From contig NZ_VLKU01000011.1 of NCBI RefSeq assembly GCF_007830335.1, forward strand, positions 1 through 64,000: a DNA stretch of 64,000 bases, given 5' to 3'. A program made the translations under genes and the position numbers. Source of the stretch: Paracoccus sulfuroxidans. Its GTDB lineage: Bacteria > Pseudomonadota > Alphaproteobacteria > Rhodobacterales > Rhodobacteraceae. Below are positions 52,873 to 62,283 of the stretch, piece after piece. The notes below the pieces were generated by a model. That model worked only from the letters and a program-made list of their open reading frames with translations, was not told the DNA's origin and did no database searches. The stretch's first letter is position 1. Each line of letters begins with the position of its first letter.

Positions 52873-53664
52873 TTAGTGAACCGCCTTGAAGAAGCGGTCG
52901 GCCCGCCAGGTCCAGAAGTACAGCAGCGACGAGCCTGCCGACGAGAACATGATCCGGTCGGCGCGGCCGATCAGATATTCCGCCGGAACCATGCCGACGC
53001 CATTCATCGCCGTCGACCAGCGCGAGTCGCCCGAGTTGTCGCGGTTGTCGCCCAGGAAGAAGTAATTGCCCTCGGGCACGGTGAACTCGGGCGTGTTGTC
53101 GCCCGGACCGTTCGGATAGATGTCCAGCACGTCATGCTTGACGCCATTGGGCAGGGTTTCCGTATAGCGCGGCTTTTCGCAGACCTGGCCTTCGCTCAGC
53201 GGCTCATTGGCGCATTTCGGCAGGCTTTGCGCCGGACCTTGCGGGGCATAGGGCTCGGTGAAGGTGCCTGCGGGCTCTTGCGGAACCTCGGCGCCGTTCA
53301 GCCACAGCTTGCCGTCCTTCATCTGCACGCGGTCGCCCGGCAGGCCGATCACGCGCTTGATGAAGTCATCGCCCCGCGTCGGGTGGCGGAACACCACGAC
53401 ATCGCCGCGCTCGGGTTCCGAGCCAAGGATGCGGCCCGGGATCGGGCAGATCGAGAAGGGGCAGGAATGCTTGGAATAGCCATAAGCCATCTTGTTCACG
53501 AACAGGAAGTCGCCGATCAGCAGCGTGTCCTTCATCGAGCCGGACGGAATCCAGAACGGCTGGAAGAACAGCGTGCGGAAAATCCCGGCGATGATCAGCG
53601 CCCAGAAGATCGTCTTGACGGTTTCAAGGATGCCCCCATCCTTGCGGGCTTTGCTGTCGGCCAT
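52873..53664 (-). CDS. lepB: Signal peptidase I
   Basis: A 263-residue membrane protease that removes signal peptides. One N-terminal membrane segment (TVKTIFWALIIAGIFRTLFF) precedes the catalytic Ser in PSGSMKDTLLIGD; the general-base Lys is in GDDFIKRVIGLPGD; GDNRDNSGDSR is the conserved box E. ATG 53664 has AAGGGA nine bases upstream; an ATG six codons earlier is less likely. A roughly 40-residue insert with two cysteines (CANEPLSEGQVCEK) is typical of alphaproteobacterial LepB. Confidence 0.94.
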   Translation of the reverse strand: MADSKARKDGGILETVKTIFWALIIAGIFRTLFFQPFWIPSGSMKDTLLIGDFLFVNKMAYGYSKHSCPFSICPIPGRILGSEPERGDVVVFRHPTRGDDFIKRVIGLPGDRVQMKDGKLWLNGAEVPQEPAGTFTEPYAPQGPAQSLPKCANEPLSEGQVCEKPRYTETLPNGVKHDVLDIYPNGPGDNTPEFTVPEGNYFFLGDNRDNSGDSRWSTAMNGVGMVPAEYLIGRADRIMFSSAGSSLLYFWTWRADRFFKAVH

Positions 53665-53740
53665 TCTGCGGCTTCCCTTCATGCAAAAGACGCGCGTTCA
53701 TGGTCCCCGCACGGGGGCAAAGTCAAGCAAAGACCCGGGA

Positions 53741-54154
53741 TCAGCCGTTCAACCCTGGGTCAGGAAGCGCCTCGATCACGACAAAGGCCTGCGCCCAGGG
53801 GTGGTCGTCGGTCAGGGTGACATGGACATGGGCGCGGTGGCCGGGCGGCGTCATCGTGGCAAGGCGCTCGGCCGCCCAGCCGGTCAGCTGCATCGTCGGT
53901 TGCCCCGAGCGCAGGTTGCTGACCGCCATGTCCTTCCAGGCGATGCCCATGGCGAGCCCGGTGCCAAGCGCTTTCGAGCACGCCTCTTTCGCGGCCCAGC
54001 GTTTCGCCAGTGTCGCGGCCTCATGCATGCGGCGGGCGGCGCGGGTCAGTTCGGTCTCGGTGAAGACGCGGTTGCGGAAGCGGTCGCCGTGGCGCTCCAG
54101 CACGCCTGCGATGCGGTCGATGTTCGCCAGATCGGTGCCGATCCCCAGAATCAT
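53741..54154 (-). CDS. acpS: Holo-[acyl-carrier-protein] synthase
   Basis: A 137-residue phosphopantetheinyl transferase of the AcpS type. [15 protein letters not shown] holds the magnesium Asp and [15 protein letters not shown] the catalytic Glu and Lys. It activates acyl carrier protein for fatty acid synthesis. Lies between a secreted protein gene and lepB, all leftward. Confidence 0.94.
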   Translation of the reverse strand: MILGIGTDLANIDRIAGVLERHGDRFRNRVFTETELTRAARRMHEAATLAKRWAAKEACSKALGTGLAMGIAWKDMAVSNLRSGQPTMQLTGWAAERLATMTPPGHRAHVHVTLTDDHPWAQAFVVIEALPDPGLNG

Positions 54155-54161
54155 CGGGCGA

Positions 54162-54623
54162 TCATGGGTTGTGAGAGGCCGAAGTCTGGATCTCTCCGGT
54201 GGACTGGTTGATGGTGATCTTCAGATAGGTGGCTTCCTCGCCCCCGCCCGGAGGCATGACCGGCACGGTGATCGTCAGCCCCTTCGTCGGGTCATAGCTG
54301 GTCGTGCGTTTGTCGAAATAGACCGAGCCGAAGCCGTTGCCGCTGTCATGCCCGATGATGTGGCATTGCCGCCCGCCTACTTCGTCGCGAGGCGGCGACA
54401 GGATCAGCAGCTGGAAGGCTGCGGCTGCCGGTTCGATCGTGTCCAGAACCGCGACGCGGATGTCGCCATTGGCGAAGGTGGCCGAGTTCTGGTCCCAGGG
54501 CTCAACGATGGAATCGGGCTCAAAGCCCTGATCGCAGGACCGGACCTCTTGTGCATGGCCCAGTCCGGGCAGCAGCAGCGCCGCGACCAGCGCCGCAGTC
54601 GCGCGAGTGGTTCTTGTCATCAT
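54162..54623 (-). CDS. Small secreted protein of unknown function
   Basis: A 153-residue protein with a signal peptide ([20 protein letters not shown]) and two cysteines in the mature part (RSCDQGFEP and [10 protein letters not shown]) that could form a disulphide. It ends with a beta-rich stretch ([19 protein letters not shown]). I do not recognise a family. Its ATG overlaps the pdxJ stop by four bases and acpS follows after 7 bases, so it is in the operon. Confidence 0.75.
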   Translation of the reverse strand: MMTRTTRATAALVAALLLPGLGHAQEVRSCDQGFEPDSIVEPWDQNSATFANGDIRVAVLDTIEPAAAAFQLLILSPPRDEVGGRQCHIIGHDSGNGFGSVYFDKRTTSYDPTKGLTITVPVMPPGGGEEATYLKITINQSTGEIQTSASHNP

Positions 54624-55357
54624 CCCCTCCTTGCCGCGTCCATATTGCGGCGCATTTCCCGGATGGCTTCATCCAGCCCGACAAAGACCGACTCGGCGAT
54701 CAGGAAATGGCCGATGTTCAGTTCCTTGATCTGGGGTAACGCGGCAATCGGGCCGACGGTTTCGAAGGTCAGCCCGTGGCCGGCATGGACCTCAAGCCCC
54801 AGTTCCCCCGCCAGCCGCGCGCCCTCGGCCAGCCCGGCCAGTTCGGCTTCGACATCGGTAGTGCGGCCTTCGGTGTGGAAATCGCAATAGGCGCCGGTAT
54901 GCAGCTCGATCACCGGGGCGCCGATGCGGGCCGAGGCCTCGATCTGGGCGGGATCATGGCCGATGAACATCGAGACGCGGCACCCGGCCTCACGCAGGGG
55001 GGCGATGAAATCGGCGAGGTAGCCCTCATTGCCCGCGACATCCAGGCCGCCCTCGGTCGTGCGCTCTTCGCGCTTTTCGGGGACGATGCAGACGGCATGG
55101 GGGCGGTGACGCAGGGCAATCGCCTGCATCTCGGCGGTGGCGGCCATTTCGAAGTTCAGCGGCAGGGTCAGGCTGGCCATCAGCCGGTCGATGTCGCCAT
55201 CGGTGATGTGGCGGCGATCTTCGCGCAAATGCGCGGTGATGCCATCCGCGCCCGCCTTCTCCGCCAGCTGGGCCGCGCGGACCGGATCGGGCCAGGGCGT
55301 GCCGCGGGCGTTGCGGATGGTGGCCACGTGGTCGATGTTGACGCCAAGGCGAAGCAT
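54620..55357 (-). CDS. pdxJ: Pyridoxine 5'-phosphate synthase
   Basis: A 245-residue TIM-barrel enzyme that condenses 1-deoxyxylulose 5-phosphate with 3-amino-2-oxopropyl phosphate to pyridoxine 5'-phosphate. Signature segments: [48 protein letters not shown] and VHAGHGLT. It uses the dxs product made at 30.7 kb. pdxJ-acpS-lepB-rnc-era is a conserved order. Confidence 0.95.
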   Translation of the reverse strand: MLRLGVNIDHVATIRNARGTPWPDPVRAAQLAEKAGADGITAHLREDRRHITDGDIDRLMASLTLPLNFEMAATAEMQAIALRHRPHAVCIVPEKREERTTEGGLDVAGNEGYLADFIAPLREAGCRVSMFIGHDPAQIEASARIGAPVIELHTGAYCDFHTEGRTTDVEAELAGLAEGARLAGELGLEVHAGHGLTFETVGPIAALPQIKELNIGHFLIAESVFVGLDEAIREMRRNMDAARRG

Positions 55358-55381
55358 GATTTCCTCCGAATTTTGGGCAGG

Positions 55382-56209
55382 CTAGCCCTTTGCGGGCGCG
55401 GGGGCGAGTCCCGTCGCGACCACCCACCAATCGGGGTGCGTGGCCCCGATTTCACGGGCGGCGCGGGCCGCGTCCTGCGGGTCCGCAAACAGGCCAAAGC
55501 AGGTCGCGCCCGAGCCTGACATGCGCGCCAGCCGCGCGCCCGCGTCCTGAAGCGCGGCAAGGCAATCGGCGATGACCGGCAGAAGCGCGATGGCCGGGGC
55601 CTCAAGGTCGTTGCGGCAATCGGTCAGGAAGGACAGGAGTGCCTCGGGCGTGCCGAGGTCCGGCAGGCGGTCCGGCAGGGGCGGGTTGTCGCGGCGGGTC
55701 AGGGCGCGAAACACCTCGGGCGTCGAGAGACCCATGCCCGGATTGACCAGCACCAGATGCAGGGGGGCCAGCGCAGGCAGCGGGGTCACGATCTCGCCCA
55801 CGCCCTGCATGCGGCAGGGCACGCCCGCCAGACAGACCGGCACATCCGCGCCCAGCGTTTCGGGATGCGCGGGGTGCGCGTCCAGTGCCCGCAGCACCGC
55901 CGCCGCATCGGCCGAGCCGCCGCCGATGCCCGAGGCAACGGGCAGGTTCTTTTCCAGCGTGATCGCAGCCTCGCGCCCGGCCAGCCGCGCGGCGCGCAGG
56001 CAGAGGTTGTCGGGATCGGCCTCAAGACCTTGCGCGAATGGCCCGGTCAGACGCAGCGACAGCGGGCCGGGGGTCAGCGTGACCACATCGCCCGCATCGC
56101 AGAAGACCACCAGCGAATCCAGCAGGTGATAGCCATCGGCGCGCTGCCCGGTGACGTGCAGCGCCAGATTGACCTTGGCCGGGGCCGGTTCCTGCCGGAT
56201 GGTGCGCAT
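55382..56209 (-). CDS. ispE: 4-(cytidine 5'-diphospho)-2-C-methyl-D-erythritol kinase
   Basis: A 275-residue GHMP kinase of the MEP isoprenoid pathway. The N-terminus [21 protein letters not shown] is diagnostic, and the ATP loop is [20 protein letters not shown]. It phosphorylates the 2-hydroxyl of CDP-methylerythritol. Its end lies 24 bases before the pdxJ start, both leftward, and the TPR protein gene precedes it. Confidence 0.94.
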   Translation of the reverse strand: MRTIRQEPAPAKVNLALHVTGQRADGYHLLDSLVVFCDAGDVVTLTPGPLSLRLTGPFAQGLEADPDNLCLRAARLAGREAAITLEKNLPVASGIGGGSADAAAVLRALDAHPAHPETLGADVPVCLAGVPCRMQGVGEIVTPLPALAPLHLVLVNPGMGLSTPEVFRALTRRDNPPLPDRLPDLGTPEALLSFLTDCRNDLEAPAIALLPVIADCLAALQDAGARLARMSGSGATCFGLFADPQDAARAAREIGATHPDWWVVATGLAPAPAKG

Positions 56210-56230
56210 CGCCTGTGGCAGTCCTGCGCG

Positions 56231-58099
56231 TCAGTCGGCTTGCGGCGCGGGTTCCTGCCCGACATCGCTGGGCCGGGGTTCGGGGCGATGCGTCTGCGGA
56301 AGCTTGCCGCCATTCGCCTTTTCCTCGGCCAGCACGGCGTCCAGACCCTGCTCCAGCTTGGTGCGGATGCGATGCGCCTCTTCCTCGGTCTCGGGCTTCA
56401 GGCTCAGGGCGCGCTGCCACTGGATCTCGGCCTCGCGGTGGCGTCCGACCATCCAGTAGATGTCGCCCATATGGTCGTTGACCAGCGGATCGCTGGACAT
56501 GACCGAGACCGCACGCTCCATCGGCGCGACAGCTTCCTCATAGCGGCCCAGCCGGAAATAGGCCCAGGCCAGCGAGTCGACGATATAGCCATCATCAGGG
56601 CGCAGCTCGACCGCGCGCTGGATCAGCTTCAGCGCCTCGTCCAGCTTTTCGTTGCGGTCGACATAGCTGTAGCCGAGATAGTTCAGCACCTGCGCCGAGT
56701 TCGGATGCAGCTCCAGCGCAGCGCGGAAGTCGCGCTCGGCCTTGTCGAACTGGGCCGAGCGTTCCAGCGCGATGCCGCGCGCGTAAAGCGGGAACCAGCG
56801 GGCATCGCCGGGCGCATCCTTCAGCAGGCTGATGGCCTTGTCATAGGCGGGCACGGCCTGCGCGAACTTTTCCTGCTGGCGCAGCAGATCGCCAAGTGCG
56901 ATCCAGCCCGAGGCGAGTTCGGGATGCTCGGCCGTCAGCGCCAGGGCGGCTTTTTCGGCATCGACCAGCCGCTCGACTCGGGCCAGCGAATCGATCCGCG
57001 TCAGCTCGGCCACGGGGCGCATGTCGCCCAGTTCGCGCAGCGAATCGAATTCGGCCTCGGCCAGATCGAACTGGCCATAGCTTTGCAGAAGCTGTGCCGC
57101 CAGCAGCCGCGCTTCGCCCAGATCAGGGGCCATATAGGTCGCGAGCCGCGCGTGGATCAGCGCCAGCGGATCGGGTTCGTCATTCGAGGCAAGAACGCTG
57201 CCGAAGGTCAGGAAGACCTGCGCGATCCCGTCTGCGGGAGAGCGGACGGCGTCGAAGGGCAGGGTCTCGCCCTTCACCATCTCGTCGCGCATGGTGATCA
57301 GCATCGGCTCGTCCGAGAAGCCCGGCACGGCCTCCAGCATGGCGATGGCGTCCTTGTTGCGCTCCAGCTGCGACAGCACCTCGGCCCGGGCGATGACGCC
57401 CATGATATGCGCGCCGGTGGCCTCGTCTTGCAGCAGGGCCTCGGCGCCTTCGAAATCGCCGACCTTCGCCTTGGCGAGCGCAAGGTGATAGTTCACCATC
57501 GGGCGCGCGCCCTGGATCTTCGACAGTTTCTCGAATTCCGCCAGCGCGTCGCTGGCCTTGCCCGCGCCCAGCAGCGCCCAGGCCTTCAGCATATTGTCCA
57601 GAAGGAAGCCGCCGCCGTCGGGGCTGTCCTGCGAGGCAGGCGCGGTCTTGTCGATCTGGGCGATCAGGTCGTCCCAGCGTTCGGCATGCGCAAGCTGCGC
57701 GCGCTGCACCAACAGCGCCAGCTGCGTCGCGCGGCCCTGTTCGTTCATCGTGGTCGACAGCGCGATGGCGCGGTCCATCTCTCCGGCCGAGATCAGCGCG
57801 ACCAGCGCGCTGTCCTGCAGATAGGCGTCGGTGTCATCCTGCGCCATGGCGCTGAGGTAATAGTCGGCGGCGACGCGGAAATCGTTCTGCATCGCGGCCA
57901 TGCGCGCGGCCAGATAGGGGCCGGCAAGGCCGTGGATGATGGGGCTGTCGACGCCCGCCGTGCCAGCGGGCGTGGCACCCTGACCCTCGGGCGCGGGCGT
58001 CCCGGTTTCCGGTGCCTCGGGGGTGGCCGGGGCGTCCTGCGCCGAAAGCGGCATCGAGGTCAGCGCGATCAGCGCCAGCGAGATCAGAGTCTTGTTCAC
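56231..58099 (-). CDS. Secreted tetratricopeptide-repeat protein
   Basis: A 622-residue protein with a signal peptide (MNKTLISLALIALTSMPLSA), a short Pro/Glu-rich linker and many TPR units through to the C-terminus; clear examples are HPELASGWIALGDLLRQQ, HPNSAQVLNYLGYSYVDRN and RPDDGYIVDSLAWAYFRLGR. The last two match the TPR block found in alphaproteobacterial periplasmic scaffolds. No enzymatic domain is seen. The order TPR protein-ispE, downstream of the ETF-QO gene, is common in Rhodobacteraceae. Role unknown. Confidence 0.85.
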   Translation of the reverse strand: MNKTLISLALIALTSMPLSAQDAPATPEAPETGTPAPEGQGATPAGTAGVDSPIIHGLAGPYLAARMAAMQNDFRVAADYYLSAMAQDDTDAYLQDSALVALISAGEMDRAIALSTTMNEQGRATQLALLVQRAQLAHAERWDDLIAQIDKTAPASQDSPDGGGFLLDNMLKAWALLGAGKASDALAEFEKLSKIQGARPMVNYHLALAKAKVGDFEGAEALLQDEATGAHIMGVIARAEVLSQLERNKDAIAMLEAVPGFSDEPMLITMRDEMVKGETLPFDAVRSPADGIAQVFLTFGSVLASNDEPDPLALIHARLATYMAPDLGEARLLAAQLLQSYGQFDLAEAEFDSLRELGDMRPVAELTRIDSLARVERLVDAEKAALALTAEHPELASGWIALGDLLRQQEKFAQAVPAYDKAISLLKDAPGDARWFPLYARGIALERSAQFDKAERDFRAALELHPNSAQVLNYLGYSYVDRNEKLDEALKLIQRAVELRPDDGYIVDSLAWAYFRLGRYEEAVAPMERAVSVMSSDPLVNDHMGDIYWMVGRHREAEIQWQRALSLKPETEEEAHRIRTKLEQGLDAVLAEEKANGGKLPQTHRPEPRPSDVGQEPAPQAD

Positions 58100-58195
58100 G
58101 TGATCGGCCCAGTCCTACGCAAGTTCCCCGCAGACCCTAACGGGCGCGCGCCGCTTCGGCAACGCAAGCTGGCGCGCGCTTTTCGGGTCCTGCGA

Positions 58196-59842
58196 TCACA
58201 TATTCGGGTAGTTGGGCCCGTCACCACCCTGCGGTGTGGTCCAGTTGATGTTCTGCGACGGGTCCTTGATGTCGCAGGTTTTGCAATGGACGCAGTTCTG
58301 GAAGTTGATCTGGAAGCGCGGGCCATTGTCGCCCTCCAGCACCTCATAGACGCCCGCCGGGCAATAGCGCTGCGCAGGCTCGCCATATTCGGGCAGGTTC
58401 ACCCGGATCGGGACCGAGGGGTCCTTCAGCTTCAGATGGCAGGGCTGGCTTTCCTCATGGTTGGTGAAGGAATAGGCCACGTTGGTCAGCCGGTCGAAGG
58501 ACAGTTTGCCATCCGGGCGCGGATATTCGATGGGCTTGAAATCGGCGGCCTTGCCGGTCGCCTCGGCGTCGGTCTTGCGGTGACTCCAGGTGCCCAGCGG
58601 GTTCCAGCCGGTCAGGTTCGCGACCCACATGTCAAAGCCGCCAAGCGCCAGGCTGGCTGTCAGCCCCAGCCGCGACCACAGCGGCTTGACGTTGCGCACC
58701 GGCTTCAGGTCGCGCGCGATCGGGCCCGAGCGGACGTCCTTTTCGTAATCGACCAGCTCATCACCCTCGCGGCCCGCGGCAATCGCCGCTGCGGCGGCCT
58801 CGGCTGCCGCGATACCCGACAACATGGCGTTGTGGTTGCCCTTGATGCGCGGCACGTTGACCAGCCCGGCCGAGCAGCCCAGCAGCATCCCGCCCGGGAA
58901 GGTCATCTTCGGGATCGACTGCCAGCCGCCCTCGGTGATGGCGCGGGCGCCGTAAGCCACGCGCTTGCCGCCCTCCAGCAGCTCGGCGACCAGCGGGTGA
59001 TGCTTGAAACGCTGGAACTCCATATAGGGGTAGAGCCAAGGGTTTTCGTAGTTCAGGTGCACGACGAAGCCCACCAGCACCTGATTGCCCTCAAGGTGAT
59101 AGATGAAGCTGCCGCCACCCGCGTTCTTGCCCAGCGGCCAGCCCATCGTATGGGTCACCGTGCCGGGCTTGGATTTCGCCGGGTCGATTTCCCAGATCTC
59201 TTTCATGCCGATGCCGAATTTCTGCGGCTCATGGCCCTTCGACAGGTCGTAGCGCCCGATCACCTCTTTCGAGAGCGAGCCGCGCACGCCTTCGGCCAGC
59301 ATGACATATTTGCCGCGCAGCTCCATGCCCGGCTCATAGTTGGGGCCGGGGTTGCCATCGGCCTCAAGCCCCATCTCGCCCGCGACGACGCCCACCACGC
59401 GGTCGCCGTCCATGACCAGCGCCGAGGCGGCCATGCCGGGGAAAATCTCGACCTCAAGGGCCTCGGCCTGTTCGGCCAGCCAGCGGCAGACATTGCCCAT
59501 GCTGACGATGTATTTGCCGTGGTTCGACATCAGCGGCGGCATCGGCCAGTTCGGCACGCGGATGTGGCCGCTTTCGCCCAGCACATAGAAGTTGTCGCGC
59601 GTCACCTCGGTGGTGATCGGCGCGCCCTTCTCTTTCCAGTCGGGGATCAGCTTGTCGAGACCCGAGGTGTCCAGCACCGCGCCCGACAGGATATGTGCGC
59701 CGATTTCCGAGCCTTTTTCCAACACCACGACGGAAAGCTCGGGATTGATCTGCTTCAGCCGGATGGCCGCCGAAAGACCCGCAGGCCCCCCGCCAACGAT
59801 CACGACATCATAATCCATGCTTTCGCGTTCGATCTCGGACAT
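58196..59842 (-). CDS. Electron transfer flavoprotein-ubiquinone oxidoreductase
   Basis: A 548-residue membrane-associated flavoprotein that passes electrons from ETF to ubiquinone during fatty and amino acid oxidation. FAD motif YDVVIVGGGPAGLSAAIRL at the N-terminus; GGWQSIPKMTFPGGMLLGCSAG in the middle; the C-terminal 4Fe-4S cluster cysteines are in RYCPAGVYEV and NFQNCVHCKTCDIKDP. Full-length. Single gene, leftward, ahead of the TPR and ispE genes. Confidence 0.94.
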   Translation of the reverse strand: MSEIERESMDYDVVIVGGGPAGLSAAIRLKQINPELSVVVLEKGSEIGAHILSGAVLDTSGLDKLIPDWKEKGAPITTEVTRDNFYVLGESGHIRVPNWPMPPLMSNHGKYIVSMGNVCRWLAEQAEALEVEIFPGMAASALVMDGDRVVGVVAGEMGLEADGNPGPNYEPGMELRGKYVMLAEGVRGSLSKEVIGRYDLSKGHEPQKFGIGMKEIWEIDPAKSKPGTVTHTMGWPLGKNAGGGSFIYHLEGNQVLVGFVVHLNYENPWLYPYMEFQRFKHHPLVAELLEGGKRVAYGARAITEGGWQSIPKMTFPGGMLLGCSAGLVNVPRIKGNHNAMLSGIAAAEAAAAAIAAGREGDELVDYEKDVRSGPIARDLKPVRNVKPLWSRLGLTASLALGGFDMWVANLTGWNPLGTWSHRKTDAEATGKAADFKPIEYPRPDGKLSFDRLTNVAYSFTNHEESQPCHLKLKDPSVPIRVNLPEYGEPAQRYCPAGVYEVLEGDNGPRFQINFQNCVHCKTCDIKDPSQNINWTTPQGGDGPNYPNM

Positions 59843-60065
59843 GGCGCGGCTTTCCTTCTGGCTTGGGCGTTGTCGGCATGAGACCTAGCCTGTTTCAGAC
59901 GGTCGAGCAATATTATGACGCAGGCAGGGTGCCGGACTGTCTGCATATTACCTTTCGTCAGTCCCCGGGCCTTTTCCCGGCCATCGGCAAGCAGTTGCAG
60001 ATTGCGCGAAGCAGGACTTGCAAGGTGGTCCGGTTCGCGCCACGATGCGGGCTGGATTTTCAGCG

Positions 60066-60091
60066 CGCCCCCGGCAAATTGGCCGGGGGCG
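60066..60091. other. Strong GC hairpin in the greA leader
   Basis: CGCCCCCGGC at 60066-60075 pairs perfectly with GCCGGGGGCG at 60082-60091 across a six-base loop. It ends 43 bases before the greA start. The following TTCTACC is not a T-run, so it may be a leader element rather than a plain terminator; an incoming upstream transcript could also end here. The rest of 59843-60134 shows no supportable gene. Confidence 0.6.
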
Positions 60092-60134
60092 TTCTACCAA
60101 CATGGATCGCGCGCAAGCGACCGGAAGGACTGGA

Positions 60135-60605
60135 ATGGAAAAGATACCGATGACTCGCGCAGGCTTTGACCTGCTGGACGAGGAACTGCGCGTCCTCCGC
60201 TCGGACGAGCGCCCGGCCGTGATCCGCGAGATCGCCGAGGCGCGCGAGCATGGCGATCTGTCCGAAAACGCCGAATACCATGCCGCCCGCGAAAAGCAGA
60301 GCCTGCTGGAAGGCCGCATCAAAGAGCTTGAGGCGATCATCAGCCGCGCCGAGGTCATCGACCCCACCCGTCTGAGCGGCAGCATCAAATTCGGTGCGAC
60401 GGTCACGCTGGTCGACGAAGACAACGACGAAGAGCGCACCTATCAGATCGTCGGCGAGGCCGAGGCCGATCTGGAGCGGGGCCTGCTGAACATGCGCTCG
60501 CCGCTGGCGCGCGCGCTGATCGGCAAGGATGAGGGCGACAGCGTCGAGGTGGTCACGCCCGGCGGCGGCAAGTCCTACGAGATCCTGACCATCCGCTTTA
60601 TCTGA
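60135..60605 (+). CDS. greA: Transcription elongation factor GreA
   Basis: A 156-residue factor that rescues backtracked RNA polymerase by stimulating transcript cleavage. The N-terminal coiled coil carries [19 protein letters not shown] with the acidic tip residues (Asp and Glu) needed for cleavage, and the C-terminal FKBP-like domain has [17 protein letters not shown] 60135 has GGAAGGACTGGA upstream; earlier in-frame ATGs lie inside the hairpin leader. Confidence 0.95.
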   Translation: MEKIPMTRAGFDLLDEELRVLRSDERPAVIREIAEAREHGDLSENAEYHAAREKQSLLEGRIKELEAIISRAEVIDPTRLSGSIKFGATVTLVDEDNDEERTYQIVGEAEADLERGLLNMRSPLARALIGKDEGDSVEVVTPGGGKSYEILTIRFI

Positions 60606-60619
60606 GGCGAAGGACGCGC

Positions 60620-61603
60620 ATGGCAGAGGATCGGATCGGAACGGGTGAACGGCTGCGGATGATCGCCGCGCGTCATCAGGGCAACACCGCCGTGATCGGC
60701 GGCGCGATCGCGTCGGCCGTCTGGGTCGTTCTGGTGGTGCTGTTCATGCTGCTGGGGCCGGATCAGGCCGGGCGCAGCGGCGCGCAGCGGCTGATGTCGG
60801 TCGTCGGGCTGGTGCTGCCGCTGGCGATGATCTGGATGGCGGTCTGGTTTGCGCAAAGCCTTGCCGCCCTGCGCGACGAGGCCGCCAATCTGCGCGATCT
60901 GCTGGGCCATATGCGCCGGCAGTCCGCCGATACATCGGACGTCTCACCGGGAGAGCCGCGCCGAGACAGCGGCACGCGCGCCGTTGACCCTGCGCCGATG
61001 CCGCGCGCCCAGCCCACGATGCGTCCAGCCGCGCCCGCCCGTCAGGCCATGGCACCGCGCCCGCCCGCGCCGCGCCCGGTCGACAACCGGCAGGCCTCGC
61101 TGGGGCTGGACCCGCCGCCTCCGCCGGAGCTGACCCCGACCGAGCTGGTCCTGTCGCTGAATTTCCCCGACGGCCCCGATGACCGCGAGGCGATTCGCAG
61201 CCTGCGGCTGGCGCTGGCCGACCCCGAGATGGCGCGGCTGATCCGCGCCGCGCAGGACGTTGTGACGCTGCTGGCGGGGCAGGGCGCCTATATGGATGAG
61301 CTGACGCTGGAGCAGGGCGACGCCGCCCTCTGGCGCCGCTTTGCCGAGGGCGAGCGGGGCGACAGCATGCGCGGGCTGGCCGCTGTCGAGGATGAGCGCG
61401 TGCTGGACATCGCGGGCACTATGATCCGCAATGACGAGGTTTTCCGCGATGTGGCGCATCATTTCCTGCGCCATTTCGACCGGGTGATGGCCAGTGCGGC
61501 GCAGATCTATGGCGACGACATGCTGGCGGCGCTGGCTGAGACGCGCTCGGGCCGCGCCTTCACGCTGCTGGCGCAGGTCTCAGGCATGTTCGGACGCGGC
61601 TGA
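60620..61603 (+). CDS. Membrane protein of unknown function
   Basis: A 327-residue protein with two N-terminal membrane segments (about residues 22-44 and 58-78, VIGGAIASAVWVVLVVLFML and SVVGLVLPLAMIWMAVWFA), a Pro/Arg-rich linker (about 95-165) and a helical cytoplasmic C-terminal domain of about 150 residues. I do not recognise a named family; similar proteins next to greA in Rhodobacterales would be expected but I cannot check. Starts 14 bases after greA and is probably co-transcribed. Confidence 0.75.
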   Translation: MAEDRIGTGERLRMIAARHQGNTAVIGGAIASAVWVVLVVLFMLLGPDQAGRSGAQRLMSVVGLVLPLAMIWMAVWFAQSLAALRDEAANLRDLLGHMRRQSADTSDVSPGEPRRDSGTRAVDPAPMPRAQPTMRPAAPARQAMAPRPPAPRPVDNRQASLGLDPPPPPELTPTELVLSLNFPDGPDDREAIRSLRLALADPEMARLIRAAQDVVTLLAGQGAYMDELTLEQGDAALWRRFAEGERGDSMRGLAAVEDERVLDIAGTMIRNDEVFRDVAHHFLRHFDRVMASAAQIYGDDMLAALAETRSGRAFTLLAQVSGMFGRG

Positions 61604-62199
61604 GCCTTGCACACCGGGCGGCGCAGGATATGCGCGGGACGGCGCTTCCATGCCCAGCCCGCACGGGCGCGCGCCACCGGCTGAAATCCAAGGGCTGAGT
61701 AAGCGTCAAGGGCAGGGTGGTTCGCCGCCTCAACCTCGGCCCGCAGGCCCGGATGGCCGCGATCCGCTGCGATCTGCGTAGCATGGGCCAGAAGCGCACG
61801 GGCCAGGCCGCGTTGCCGCCATTCGGGCGCAATCACGATCCCATCAATGATCAGATCGCTGGTCGCTGGGCCCGACCGCCAGAAGCGCGTGGCCAGATGG
61901 CAGGCATGCCCGCGCATCGGGCCCCAGACCAGCCGGAACTCGGCCGGGGTGGGTGACAGCAGCCCACCATCGAGCCCGCGCCAGCCCATCAGGCCGATCA
62001 GCGCGCCCTGCCGGTCCACCGCCACCAGCGCCTGCATAGGGTTCAGCGAGGCCGCGACCAGCGCCTCGCCCCGCCTGCGGTCGACCGCGAAGGGCAGCAG
62101 CAGATGGCCGAACCCGTCCCAATAAAGCGCCGCCGCAGCAGCCCGCAGATGCGGCGGCAGCCCCTGAAGGATGCGGAAGGGTTGGGTGGGGCGGGGCAA
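61507..62199 (-). CDS. GNAT-family N-acetyltransferase
   Basis: About 230 residues with the acetyl-CoA-binding motif A in IDGIVIAPEWRQRGLARALL and LGFQPVARARAGW near the end, so a GNAT fold. The start is uncertain: a TTG at 62199 has GGGAGAA upstream and gives a sensible length, while the frame is open far upstream on the opposite strand of azlC, which I reject. The last 30 or so residues overlap the 3' end of the membrane protein gene convergently by 97 bases. Substrate unknown. Confidence 0.72.
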   Translation of the reverse strand: MPRPTQPFRILQGLPPHLRAAAAALYWDGFGHLLLPFAVDRRRGEALVAASLNPMQALVAVDRQGALIGLMGWRGLDGGLLSPTPAEFRLVWGPMRGHACHLATRFWRSGPATSDLIIDGIVIAPEWRQRGLARALLAHATQIAADRGHPGLRAEVEAANHPALDAYSALGFQPVARARAGWAWKRRPAHILRRPVCKAQPRPNMPETCASSVKARPERVSASAASMSSP

Positions 62200-62283
62200 G
62201 CGGTTTCTCCCAAGGGTGCCTTGCCTTGGCGGCGGGCTTTGGCCAAGGTGCGGCCAGACTGTCACAAGACGCAAAGCTCTGCC

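Noticed and set aside
55757..59881. A 1374-codon plus-strand open frame
   Set aside because: It runs antisense to ispE, the TPR protein and ETF-QO, all of which have clear motifs. Its translation is rich in Arg, Gln, His and Ala without domains, as expected for the shadow frame of GC-rich genes.
59863..60169. Small plus-strand frames between the ETF-QO gene and greA
   Set aside because: They lack motifs, and the interval is better explained by the promoter regions and the greA leader hairpin.
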